Below, in pieces: positions 1 to 5,975 of a stretch of 7,780 bases of DNA (within the stretch, counting starts at the first letter, position 1; every line of letters begins with the position of its first letter). The notes below the pieces were generated by a model, which was given only the letters and a program-made list of their open reading frames with translations, made no database searches and was not told the DNA's origin. The translations under genes were made by a program, and so were the position numbers. The stretch is from Candidatus Fraserbacteria bacterium RBG_16_55_9 (GTDB lineage Bacteria; Bipolaricaulota; Bipolaricaulia; RBG-16-55-9). The stretch spans positions 1 through 7,780 of the forward strand of contig MFGX01000038.1 of the NCBI GenBank assembly GCA_001778455.1, in the 5' to 3' direction.

Positions 1-112
1 CAGCCAAGGGCTTGGCAATAGAGTAGATCGCAAACATGAGCGGGTCAGCCCAGTTAGACTTGTAGACTCGCTCCAGTTGTTCCATCCGAATGGCAATCTC
101 GCTTTGATTCAT
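1..112 (-). CDS. Unrecognised protein, N-terminal fragment (cut by window edge)
   Basis: An open frame on the minus strand starts at the ATG complementary to 110-112 and stays open for 37 codons to the left edge. It begins MNQSEIAIRMEQLERVYK and continues into a hydrophobic stretch, DPLMFAIYSIAKPLA. The first 18 residues look helical and charged, but I do not recognise a family. It lies 44 bp after the hydrolase stop on the same strand, so it could be the third gene of that cluster. There is no good Shine-Dalgarno before the ATG: the nearest purine-rich stretch is about 20 bases upstream, and a small stem-loop lies between. The frame has no stop upstream until it enters the hydrolase gene, so the start is uncertain. 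Being open for only 37 codons is weak evidence for a gene. Confidence 0.45.
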   Translation of the reverse strand, partial: MNQSEIAIRMEQLERVYKSNWADPLMFAIYSIAKPLA

Positions 113-131
113 GATCTTGACACAGCGTAGT

Positions 132-157
132 GAGCATTCCTTGCAAAAGCAATGCTC
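132..157. repeat. Intercistronic inverted repeat (stem-loop)
   Basis: GAGCATT at 132-138 is the exact reverse complement of AATGCTC at 151-157, with a 12-base loop. The loop itself contains TTGC/GCAA, giving an alternative inner stem. It lies directly after the hydrolase stop codon on the minus strand. No run of T follows, so it is not a typical intrinsic terminator. It may be an RNA 3'-end stabiliser or an intercistronic hairpin, or it may be chance. Confidence 0.35.
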
Positions 158-942
158 TAGACGGAGGGGCTGGAGAGAGAGGGGACCGGATTGCTCAAGA
201 AATCTCGTAAGATCCGGCTGAAGGCTTCGGGCTGCTCGATGGGAGGCGTGTGACCGCAGCGATCCAAGAAGACCAACCGGGCATTCGCGAGATGCTCTTT
301 GAACTCTTCGGCAACGATGGGTGGCGTGATCCGATCGTCTCGCCCCCAGAGGATGAGCGTGGGAAGCTTCAGCTTCTCTAGCTCGCCCTTCACGTTGTAG
401 TCGCGCGTGGCCTTGGCTACACGGATCAAGAAACGCACATACGTGCGATCCATGAGCATCTCGAGCACTTCATCTACGAGGTCTTCGGTGACGTAACGAG
501 GGTCATAGAAGACTTCGCAGGCCTTTTCGCGAACGAACTCCCTCGTCACTTTGGGGACGCTGCCACCGCTTAGACTGCGCTCAAACAGCCCGGCGCTCCC
601 CGTGATGATGAGCCGTTCCACTCGCTCGGGGTATCGTAAGCAGAAGTCAATGGCAACCTGGCCGCCAAGAGAGTTGCCTCCGATCGTAGCTCTGTCAATA
701 CCAGCAGAATCAAAGAACCGCTTCACGTGATCCGTCAGCTGATGGATGGATTGGAAGGAATGGGGCTGACGAGCTGGTTGGCGATCCAGTGGAAGCTGGG
801 GAGCCAGTACTCGAAACTCATCCGATAGCTCCGCGAGTATGGGGTTCCAATTTTCCGGGCTCCCGAAGAGCCCATGCAATAAGACAATCGGTTCTCCTCG
901 CCCACGCTCGAGAAACCGAATGTTCTCAGTTACGAGCGTCAT
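157..942 (-). CDS. Alpha/beta-fold hydrolase
   Basis: A 261-residue cytoplasmic enzyme of the alpha/beta hydrolase fold. The oxyanion-hole motif is LLHGLFGSPENW at residues 21-32 (HG at 23-24). The nucleophile elbow is GGNSLGGQ at 88-95, making Ser91 the nucleophile. The acid is Asp203 (or Asp202) in LILWGRDDRITP, and the base is His231 in CGHTPPIEQPEAF. The triad is therefore complete and correctly ordered. A cap-like helical insert lies around residues 120-185. The length and pattern match the MhpC/esterase/lactonase/haloperoxidase-like branch; the substrate cannot be read from the sequence. The start is supported by AGGAGG four bases before the ATG. The gene follows the nucleotidyltransferase by 39 bp on the same strand and is probably co-transcribed with it, although no functional link is obvious. 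There is no signal peptide. Confidence 0.93.
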   Translation of the reverse strand: MTLVTENIRFLERGRGEPIVLLHGLFGSPENWNPILAELSDEFRVLAPQLPLDRQPARQPHSFQSIHQLTDHVKRFFDSAGIDRATIGGNSLGGQVAIDFCLRYPERVERLIITGSAGLFERSLSGGSVPKVTREFVREKACEVFYDPRYVTEDLVDEVLEMLMDRTYVRFLIRVAKATRDYNVKGELEKLKLPTLILWGRDDRITPPIVAEEFKEHLANARLVFLDRCGHTPPIEQPEAFSRILRDFLSNPVPSLSSPSV

Positions 943-981
943 GGCTCCTCCTGCAGCGCATTTTCCGTTTGTTCGCTGATC

Positions 982-2289
982 TTAGCAGATCCCTTCGCCT
1001 TTGTCAACGGTCGAAAGCCGCTCCCTTCGCGCTTTCTTCCGCTTCATCACTCGATCCTGCCTCAAATAAAGGCGCGTGCTCGAAGGCACGTTCTCATCGA
1101 CAACCGTACCCGGACCCACAAACGAGTTCGCGCCGATCAGTACCCCCGGCATCGTCATGGCAGATATACCCAGCTGAGTCTTGGCTCCCACTATGGCCCC
1201 CAGTGAGCGTAAACCTGTTGGCACGCGCTGACCTTTCACAATGGGCCGAATCTCATCCCGATGAACTTTCACATTGGCTGTGACCGTCCCCGCTCCGGCG
1301 CGCGCTCCTCGATCGAAGATCGAATCGCCAAAGTAGCCCGAATGTGTGCTCGATTTCTCTTGAAATAGACAGCGGGCCACCTCTGCGTGCGCGCCAATCA
1401 CCACTCCATCCTCAAGATCTGTGTACTCCCGCACGAGGGCATGTGTGCCGATGACACAGTCGTTTCCAATGTAGCACGGTCCTTTGATTACAGCATACTC
1501 ATGGATCTTGACCCGCTCGCCAATATAGATCTCCCCTTCCAGATGAGCCAGCGGGCTGACCTGGGCTGTGGGCGCTCGATATGCCTCAAGATGCTCGTCC
1601 ATTAACAAGCGGGTTGCGGCGAGTAGATCCCATGGATATTTGATCGATGGACTCGTCTCCTCTTGAATTACCACTCGCACGTCTTGCTTGCCCATGTAGC
1701 GCCCTAGGGCCTCTTCATAGGCGTATGGATGCTCTTTGACATGAGTGAGATCATCCAAGAATTCTCGAGGCAGCAGATAAATACCCAAGGCGCGCACCTC
1801 GCTGGGTGCGTCCTTAGCTGCTGGCTTTTCAACAATTCTCGTCACTCGATCGCCCTTGAGTGCCAGCATCCCATACTTCCAGGGCTCCTGAGTGGCCTGG
1901 CCTGCTAAAATCATCTTCGCCCGGGTCGCTCGACTCTTTTTCATCATCAGCTTGAGCCAGAGATCCGCCGTGAACTCATGTGCATGCAACAGGAAGAACG
2001 AATCTTCAAGTTCTCGGCTGGCTGCACGTAACGCATCTCCCATCCCCTTGGGTTGTTCTTGGACAACGTAGCGCACTCTTAATTTAAGCTCTACATCTTT
2101 CAATGCCCGCTCTACGGCTTGAGTAGGAGCTTGGACGATGATGATTTCTTTTACCCCAACGCGTTCCAGCGCTTCGAGGGTCCATTGAATTAACGGCTTC
2201 CCCATCAGGCAAAAGAGACTCTTGTGATGCCCCTCAGAGAGCGGCCAGAAGCGAGAAGACTCGCCTGCTGCCAAGAGCACGGCTTTCAT
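982..2289 (-). CDS. Sugar-1-phosphate nucleotidyltransferase with left-handed beta-helix (GlmU/ST0452-like)
   Basis: A 435-residue two-domain protein. Residues 1 to about 235 are a Rossmann-like nucleotidyltransferase: LLAAGESSRFWPLS at 5-18, Lys23 in HHKSL, QPKGMGDAL at 79-86, EKP at 154-156 and PWDLL at 219-223. Residues from about 243 to 405 form a hexapeptide-repeat left-handed beta-helix (EIYIGERVKIHEYAVIKGP, and PGVLIGANSFVGPGTVV at 381-397). The arrangement THSGYFGDS...GAGT...VKGQ....SLGAIVG resembles the acetyltransferase half of the archaeal bifunctional enzyme ST0452, with His316 as the candidate catalytic residue. It probably makes NDP-sugars, possibly UDP-GlcNAc, for cell-envelope glycans, but sugar and nucleotide are inferred from family. 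Oddities: the usual glycine-rich GxGTR loop reads GESSR, and the usual metal-binding Gly-Asp is replaced by Ala-His (LLHAHEF, residues 100-106). The last 25 residues are basic. A GGGGGTGA Shine-Dalgarno lies about six bases before the ATG. Confidence 0.9.
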   Translation of the reverse strand: MKAVLLAAGESSRFWPLSEGHHKSLFCLMGKPLIQWTLEALERVGVKEIIIVQAPTQAVERALKDVELKLRVRYVVQEQPKGMGDALRAASRELEDSFFLLHAHEFTADLWLKLMMKKSRATRAKMILAGQATQEPWKYGMLALKGDRVTRIVEKPAAKDAPSEVRALGIYLLPREFLDDLTHVKEHPYAYEEALGRYMGKQDVRVVIQEETSPSIKYPWDLLAATRLLMDEHLEAYRAPTAQVSPLAHLEGEIYIGERVKIHEYAVIKGPCYIGNDCVIGTHALVREYTDLEDGVVIGAHAEVARCLFQEKSSTHSGYFGDSIFDRGARAGAGTVTANVKVHRDEIRPIVKGQRVPTGLRSLGAIVGAKTQLGISAMTMPGVLIGANSFVGPGTVVDENVPSSTRLYLRQDRVMKRKKARRERLSTVDKGEGIC

Positions 2290-2313
2290 CTCTTCACCCC
2301 CCTTGCTCCCGAT

Positions 2314-2343
2314 ATTCTATTTGATAACCCCAAATCCAGCGAA
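2314..2343 (-). promoter_or_regulatory. Candidate promoter for the nucleotidyltransferase-hydrolase cluster
   Basis: Reading the minus strand, TAGAAT (complement of 2314-2319) is a fair -10 box. An 18-base spacer separates it from a weak -35, TTCGCT (complement of 2338-2343). A transcript would start near 2307 and carry the GGGGGTGA ribosome site before the ATG at 2289. The -35 is poor, so the call rests mainly on the -10 and its placement. Confidence 0.35.
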
Positions 2344-2358
2344 TTGCGACCCTCCCGA

Positions 2359-2388
2359 TTGCGCCCGCGCCGTGAGCATGATTACAAT
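2359..2388 (+). promoter_or_regulatory. Candidate promoter of the M1 peptidase gene (leaderless arrangement)
   Basis: TTGCGC at 2359-2364 and TACAAT at 2383-2388 are separated by 18 bases. Only eight bases lie between the -10 box and the ATG at 2397, so initiation six to seven bases downstream would place the mRNA 5' end at or within a base or two of the start codon. The sequence before the ATG (AGACTGCT) has no Shine-Dalgarno, which agrees with leaderless translation. Confidence 0.5.
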
Positions 2389-2396
2389 AGACTGCT

Positions 2397-4283
2397 ATGA
2401 GAGCGATCATCATTAGCGTGATTATCCTGCTGATCCCTCTGGTCACGTATGGCTTACCTAACGCAGTCCGCTACACCATCGACGCCGAACTGGATACGCA
2501 GAACAACGTCATCATAGGAAGCGAAGCAATCCAGATCACCAATCGAACGGGACAAACCCTGAATGAACTCTATTTCCATGTCTACCCCAACGCGTTCAAA
2601 CGGGGCTCAAACAGCCAATATCAACGTGATCTCCAGATCTCTGGGATCAGCCTCGGCCGCATCTACGCTGACCCAAACGACGACGCATTCATGGAGATTT
2701 CAAGCATTACAACAGGCGGGCATGCTCTAAGCTTCTCTATGGATGACACTCTACTGAAAGTTCAACTCGCGGATCCCTTTGCGGATGGCGCTCAGATCGA
2801 GCTGTTCATCAAATTCATATACAATCTTATGGAAGCCTCGCCAGAGGGGCGAATGGCAGCGGCTCTTGCGATTCGCAGCGGACACCGTAACGGTGTCTAC
2901 ACCATTTCGCTCTGGTACCCGAAGCTCGTCGTGTACGATACGTCAGGCTGGCATCTGGATCCGTATAGCTACCTCGGAGAGTTCTACGGTGATTTCGCAG
3001 ATTACATCGTCGAGCTGACCGTGCCCGTGTCGTTTGAAGTGGGGGCCACCGGACGATTGGAGTTCGAAGTGGACGGATCCATCAAGAGAATGCTCAGTTT
3101 CTTTGCGGACGATGTCCACGACTTCGCCTGGGTAGCCAGCGCGCGCTATCAAGTGCGAGAGTTGGAGTGGGAAGGCATCACCCTGCGTGGGCTCTATCTA
3201 ACTCAAACTGCACTAGCGGATCGAGGACTAGACGCGATTCGGTTTTATAGCGAGCAATTTGGCCGCTATGCGTATCCCATCTTCACGATCGCCGAGGTGG
3301 AGATCGGAGGCGGCATGGAATATCCCGCTCTCATCATGATCGGCTTCGGGAGCGACCGCGAGATCGCCCACGAAACCGCACATCAGTGGTGGTATGGAGC
3401 CGTGGGCAATAATGAGTTCGATGAGGGTTGGCTAGATGAAGGATTTACAGTGTTTTCTGAAGAACGATACCTGATAGAAAACCTCGGCTATCCGGAAGAT
3501 TTCGCTCGCAGCTCGCTCCGTTTCCACGAACCGGGTCAGATTGTGCTCCAACCTGCTTCCCAGTATCCTTCGCTGTCCAATTATGCCGCAGCAGTCTACA
3601 CCAAAGGCTCAGGAATTCTCTGGATGCTGCGCGGACTCTTGGGCAAAGAGACATTCGACGGCCTTCTCCGAGAGTATTACAAACGATTCCAGCTCAAAAA
3701 CGCCACGACGAAGGATTTCACGGCTCTCACAGAAGAGATGAGCCAGAAAGAGCTAGACTGGTTTTTCGACGAGTGGCTCCGTACAACCAAAGCACTTGAC
3801 TTTTCTGTCGAAGATGTGCGCTCGACTCCGCAAGGGGACGGGCGTTATCAGAATACCCTGACTGTTCAGCGTATCGGTGATGCCATCATGCCTGTTCTTA
3901 TACAGATCATGGATTCGAAGGGAGAGACTCAGAAGATCGAGTGGGACGGACAGGAGGCGATGAAGCAGTTCGTTGTGGAGGGAGATTCTCCGCTGCAAAA
4001 CGTGATCGTCGATCCAGAGCGCACAGTCTTAGAAGAAGTCCGCTCGAACAACTCGTGGTTCACTGGTCAAGCTCAACGGGAGGGTCTCCCGCTCGGGTTG
4101 GCTGTGGCCTTGATGCGATTTCGCTCATCCACCCAGACGATTTTGGGTTGGAAGGACTCGAGTTCCCGTTCTTCAATCTGGGCATACGTAAGGATGATCA
4201 CCGGGTCGCCGACCTCACCCCAGCGGGCGGCGGCTCCGTTTAAGATCATGTCTCCGGAACCTGCTCGGCCAGGGATCGCGTAG
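2397..4283 (+). CDS. Exported M1-family zinc metallopeptidase (aminopeptidase N-like)
   Basis: A 628-residue ORF. Residues 1-19 look like a signal peptide: Arg2, then a hydrophobic core IIISVIILLIPLV, with possible cleavage near TYG. The mature protein would act outside the membrane, trimming N-terminal residues from peptides. Residues about 22-215 match the M1 beta-sandwich domain (VIIGSEAIQITNRTGQ, LYFHVYPNAF, SLWYPKLVVYD). The catalytic domain has the exopeptidase motif GGGMEY at 304-309 and the zinc site HETAHQWW at 325-332. Its zinc ligands are His325, His329 and Glu348 (WLDEGF, exactly 18 residues after HExxH), with base Glu326. The candidate transition-state tyrosine is Tyr401 in YTKGSG. 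Homology-like sequence ends around NNSWF, residue 554. The last 70 residues are Ser/Arg/Pro-rich and are antisense to panD, so they may be a non-conserved tail or the product of a lost stop. The start is chosen because it gives the signal peptide; there is no ribosome site. Confidence 0.92.
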   Translation: MRAIIISVIILLIPLVTYGLPNAVRYTIDAELDTQNNVIIGSEAIQITNRTGQTLNELYFHVYPNAFKRGSNSQYQRDLQISGISLGRIYADPNDDAFMEISSITTGGHALSFSMDDTLLKVQLADPFADGAQIELFIKFIYNLMEASPEGRMAAALAIRSGHRNGVYTISLWYPKLVVYDTSGWHLDPYSYLGEFYGDFADYIVELTVPVSFEVGATGRLEFEVDGSIKRMLSFFADDVHDFAWVASARYQVRELEWEGITLRGLYLTQTALADRGLDAIRFYSEQFGRYAYPIFTIAEVEIGGGMEYPALIMIGFGSDREIAHETAHQWWYGAVGNNEFDEGWLDEGFTVFSEERYLIENLGYPEDFARSSLRFHEPGQIVLQPASQYPSLSNYAAAVYTKGSGILWMLRGLLGKETFDGLLREYYKRFQLKNATTKDFTALTEEMSQKELDWFFDEWLRTTKALDFSVEDVRSTPQGDGRYQNTLTVQRIGDAIMPVLIQIMDSKGETQKIEWDGQEAMKQFVVEGDSPLQNVIVDPERTVLEEVRSNNSWFTGQAQREGLPLGLAVALMRFRSSTQTILGWKDSSSRSSIWAYVRMITGSPTSPQRAAAPFKIMSPEPARPGIA

Positions 4284-4453
4284 GTCTCTAAGCGAGATCC
4301 ATTGTGAACGTTGACGACTTGCACCTTCTCGTAGTTATGTATTCCTGCAGCCTCCATCAACTCTCGGTCGATGGTGAGGCTCCCCTCGTAATCGACGTTC
4401 TTGCCTGTAATCCGAGCTCGGTGAATTTTCGATTTCAGTATCTCTAACTGCAC
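4073..4453 (-). CDS. panD: Aspartate 1-decarboxylase precursor
   Basis: A 126-residue pyruvoyl enzyme that converts L-aspartate to beta-alanine for pantothenate and CoA synthesis in the cytoplasm. Length and motifs match the bacterial family. It has LKSKIHRA at 6-13 (Lys9, His11), the self-cleavage site DYEGSLTID with cleavage expected between Gly24 and Ser25 so that Ser25 becomes the pyruvoyl group, Arg54 and Tyr58 in GSRLETYAI, and Asn72 in LNGAAARWG. All key residues are present, so the enzyme should be active. The start codon is GTG (complement of 4451-4453), with AAGGGAG about nine bases upstream. A perfect palindrome covers the start. The 3' 211 bp overlap the convergent peptidase ORF on the other strand. 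No panB or panC is adjacent. Confidence 0.97.
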   Translation of the reverse strand: MQLEILKSKIHRARITGKNVDYEGSLTIDRELMEAAGIHNYEKVQVVNVHNGSRLETYAIPGRAGSGDMILNGAAARWGEVGDPVIILTYAQIEERELESFQPKIVWVDERNRIKATANPSGRPSR

Positions 4454-4462
4454 AGCTGTGCA
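4449..4462. repeat. Perfect 14-bp palindrome over the panD start codon
   Basis: TGCACAGCTGTGCA is its own reverse complement and contains the panD GTG start (4451-4453 complement). In the panD mRNA it can fold as UGCAC/GUGCA with an AGCU loop, just after the AAGGGAG ribosome site. It could regulate translation as a hairpin, serve as a protein-binding site, or be chance. Confidence 0.5.
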
Positions 4463-4479
4463 CTCCCTTGCCTGCCTAA

Positions 4480-4509
4480 ATCATACCTCAAGAATCTTCT
4501 CCTTCTCAA
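4480..4509 (-). promoter_or_regulatory. Candidate panD promoter
   Basis: On the minus strand, TTGAGA (complement of 4504-4509) and TATGAT (complement of 4480-4485) are 18 bases apart, and both are close to sigma70 consensus. Transcription would start near 4473, giving a leader of about 20 bases that holds the AAGGGAG ribosome site and the start-codon palindrome. Confidence 0.6.
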
Positions 4510-4510
4510 G

Positions 4511-4518
4511 CCGCGCGG
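4511..4518. promoter_or_regulatory. GC-rich palindrome between divergent -35 boxes, candidate operator
   Basis: CCGCGCGG is a perfect 8-bp palindrome lying in the 11 bases between the -35 boxes of panD (4504-4509) and the aminotransferase (4521-4526). With one mismatch it extends into flanking AA/TT. Its position would let one regulator affect both promoters, but so short a site could be chance. Confidence 0.25.
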
Positions 4519-4520
4519 TT

Positions 4521-4550
4521 TTGCAATATACATAAGAGATGTGTTAGCAT
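4521..4550 (+). promoter_or_regulatory. Candidate promoter of the class III aminotransferase
   Basis: TTGCAA at 4521-4526 and TAGCAT at 4545-4550 are 18 bases apart, with a TG one base before the -10 (extended -10). Transcription would start near 4557 and give a leader of about 34 bases including the AAAGGAG ribosome site. Confidence 0.55.
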
Positions 4551-4590
4551 AGAGAGCCAGATATTGGCATTACCTCGAAAGGAGATCCTC

Positions 4591-5919
4591 ATGAAAAGCT
4601 CATTGGTTCAAAAAGGCGAAGCAAGACGGCAAACGTTGAAAGAACTCGGCCCCAAATCCAAAGCACTGTCTCGACGAAAAGAGGCCGTCGTGGCCGAGGC
4701 GGTCTCACCTCTGGCACCCTTCTTCATCGCGGAGAGCCGGGGGTCAACCATCCAGGACGTCGACGGGAACGAGTATCTGGATTTCACTGGCGGTTGGGGC
4801 TGCCTCAACGTCGGCCACAACCACCCCAAGGTCGTACAAGCCATCCAGCAGCAAGCCGAAAGATTCATCCACACCGACTGTAGTGTGGTCATGTACGAAC
4901 CGTACATCGAACTGGCCGAGCGCTTGACACAGTACGCACCTGGCAATCAGCCGAAGAAGGCCGCCTTCTTCAACAGTGGGGCCGAAGCCGTGGAAAACTC
5001 AGTCAAGATTGCTCGCTATCATACGAAGCGCCGCGCCATCATCGTCTTCGAGGGAGCTTTCCACGGCAGGACGCTCCTTGCCATGACCATGACCCACAAA
5101 GCCTCACCTTACAAAGCTCACTTTGGACCCTTTGCCCCCGATGTCTATCGGGCTCCCTACCCCAATCCCTACCGCAACCCCATGAGTTTTGTAGCATGGG
5201 AGAAACAGTTGAAGAGTCTCGTGGCCCCGGAAGAGATCGCCGCTGTGGTCATAGAGCCCATTCAAGGAGAAGGAGGCTTCGTAGTGCCTTCTGAAGGCTT
5301 TCTGGCTTGCCTACGAAAGTTCTGCGATGACTACGGGATCGTACTGGTAGCCGACGAAGTCCAATCGGGAATTGGGCGCACCGGAAAATTCTTTGCCTCC
5401 GAGCGTTTCGAGATGGAGCCGGATCTAATCTGCATCGGAAAGTCCCTCGCTTCTGGCTTGCCTCTTAGCGGTGTATTGGGCGTGGCCAAAGTGATCGACA
5501 CGGTGCCGGACAGCGGCATCGGCGGCACGTACGTCGGGAACCCCGTTGCCTGCGCAGCGGGTGTGGCGGTGCTTGATGTGATCGAGGAAGAGGATCTTCT
5601 TGAACGCGCAGAGCATCTGGGCTCCCTGTTGGAAGAGCGCTTCCAAGAGATGCAAGAGCAGTATGACCTCGTCGGCGATGTGCGAGGCGTAGGGGCCATG
5701 CAGGCAATCGAGCTCGTCAAAGATCGCCAGACGAAGGAACCCGCAAGCGAAGAAACGGCACAGATCATTCAAGGGACTCTCAAGCAGGGCGTGATCTTTG
5801 CCAAGGCTGGGCTCTACGGCAACGTGATCCGCATGCTCATCCCGCTCGTCATGAGTGACGAAGAGCTAAATGACGGACTGGATGTGCTCGAGGGTGTTCT
5901 AGCCAAGGTCTCTGGCTGA
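4591..5919 (+). CDS. Class III PLP-dependent aminotransferase (GABA/omega-amino acid type)
   Basis: A 442-residue cytoplasmic enzyme that moves an amino group from an omega-amino acid or similar amine to a keto acid using pyridoxal phosphate. From the ATG at 4591 the fold-type I motifs appear in order: NVGHNHPKVV at 73-82, NSGAEAVENSVKIAR at 128-142 (phosphate loop), FEGAFHGRT at 153-161, EPIQGEGG at 222-229, VADEVQSGIGRTG at 253-265 (Asp255 facing the ring nitrogen), IGKSLASGLP at 282-291 (Lys284, the Schiff-base lysine) and GGTYVGNPVACAAG at 311-324. GGTYVGNP favours the GabT/4-aminobutyrate branch over ArgD, but beta-alanine, 5-aminovalerate, ornithine or lysine remain possible. A TTG at 4564 is in frame, but the ATG is preferred because GAAAGGAG ends seven bases before it and the TTG has no ribosome site. 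About 40 charged residues precede the family core. It is divergent from panD and convergent with corA. Confidence 0.93.
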   Translation: MKSSLVQKGEARRQTLKELGPKSKALSRRKEAVVAEAVSPLAPFFIAESRGSTIQDVDGNEYLDFTGGWGCLNVGHNHPKVVQAIQQQAERFIHTDCSVVMYEPYIELAERLTQYAPGNQPKKAAFFNSGAEAVENSVKIARYHTKRRAIIVFEGAFHGRTLLAMTMTHKASPYKAHFGPFAPDVYRAPYPNPYRNPMSFVAWEKQLKSLVAPEEIAAVVIEPIQGEGGFVVPSEGFLACLRKFCDDYGIVLVADEVQSGIGRTGKFFASERFEMEPDLICIGKSLASGLPLSGVLGVAKVIDTVPDSGIGGTYVGNPVACAAGVAVLDVIEEEDLLERAEHLGSLLEERFQEMQEQYDLVGDVRGVGAMQAIELVKDRQTKEPASEETAQIIQGTLKQGVIFAKAGLYGNVIRMLIPLVMSDEELNDGLDVLEGVLAKVSG

Positions 5920-5975
5920 AGAGATAGAGAAAGCGGGCTTGGAACTGTCGGGGGATGAGCTTGGCGCTGCGATGA
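5920..5975. other. Short convergent gap with no clear terminator
   Basis: Fifty-six bases separate the stops of the aminotransferase and corA. I found no stem of more than about four base pairs followed by a T-run on either strand, so the two transcripts probably end by another route or overlap each other. Confidence 0.4.

Noticed and set aside
789..1283. 164-codon plus-strand open frame
   Set aside because: It lies antisense across the hydrolase and nucleotidyltransferase genes, which both have clear family motifs. Its own product is low-complexity Ser/Arg/Leu-rich with no motif.
3941..4243. 100-codon plus-strand frame over the peptidase end and panD
   Set aside because: It starts inside the peptidase gene and then runs antisense to panD. 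It has no ribosome site and no recognisable domain, and could only matter as a +2 continuation of a frameshifted peptidase, which nothing supports.
4564..4590. TTG start nine codons upstream for the aminotransferase
   Set aside because: The ribosome site GAAAGGAG falls inside that extension and is well spaced for the ATG at 4591, and the TTG itself has no ribosome site.
5331..5768. Several antisense open frames of 80-145 codons within the aminotransferase gene
   Set aside because: Several frames overlap on the same strand, all rich in Ser, Arg and Pro, as expected from reading a GC-rich conserved gene backwards.
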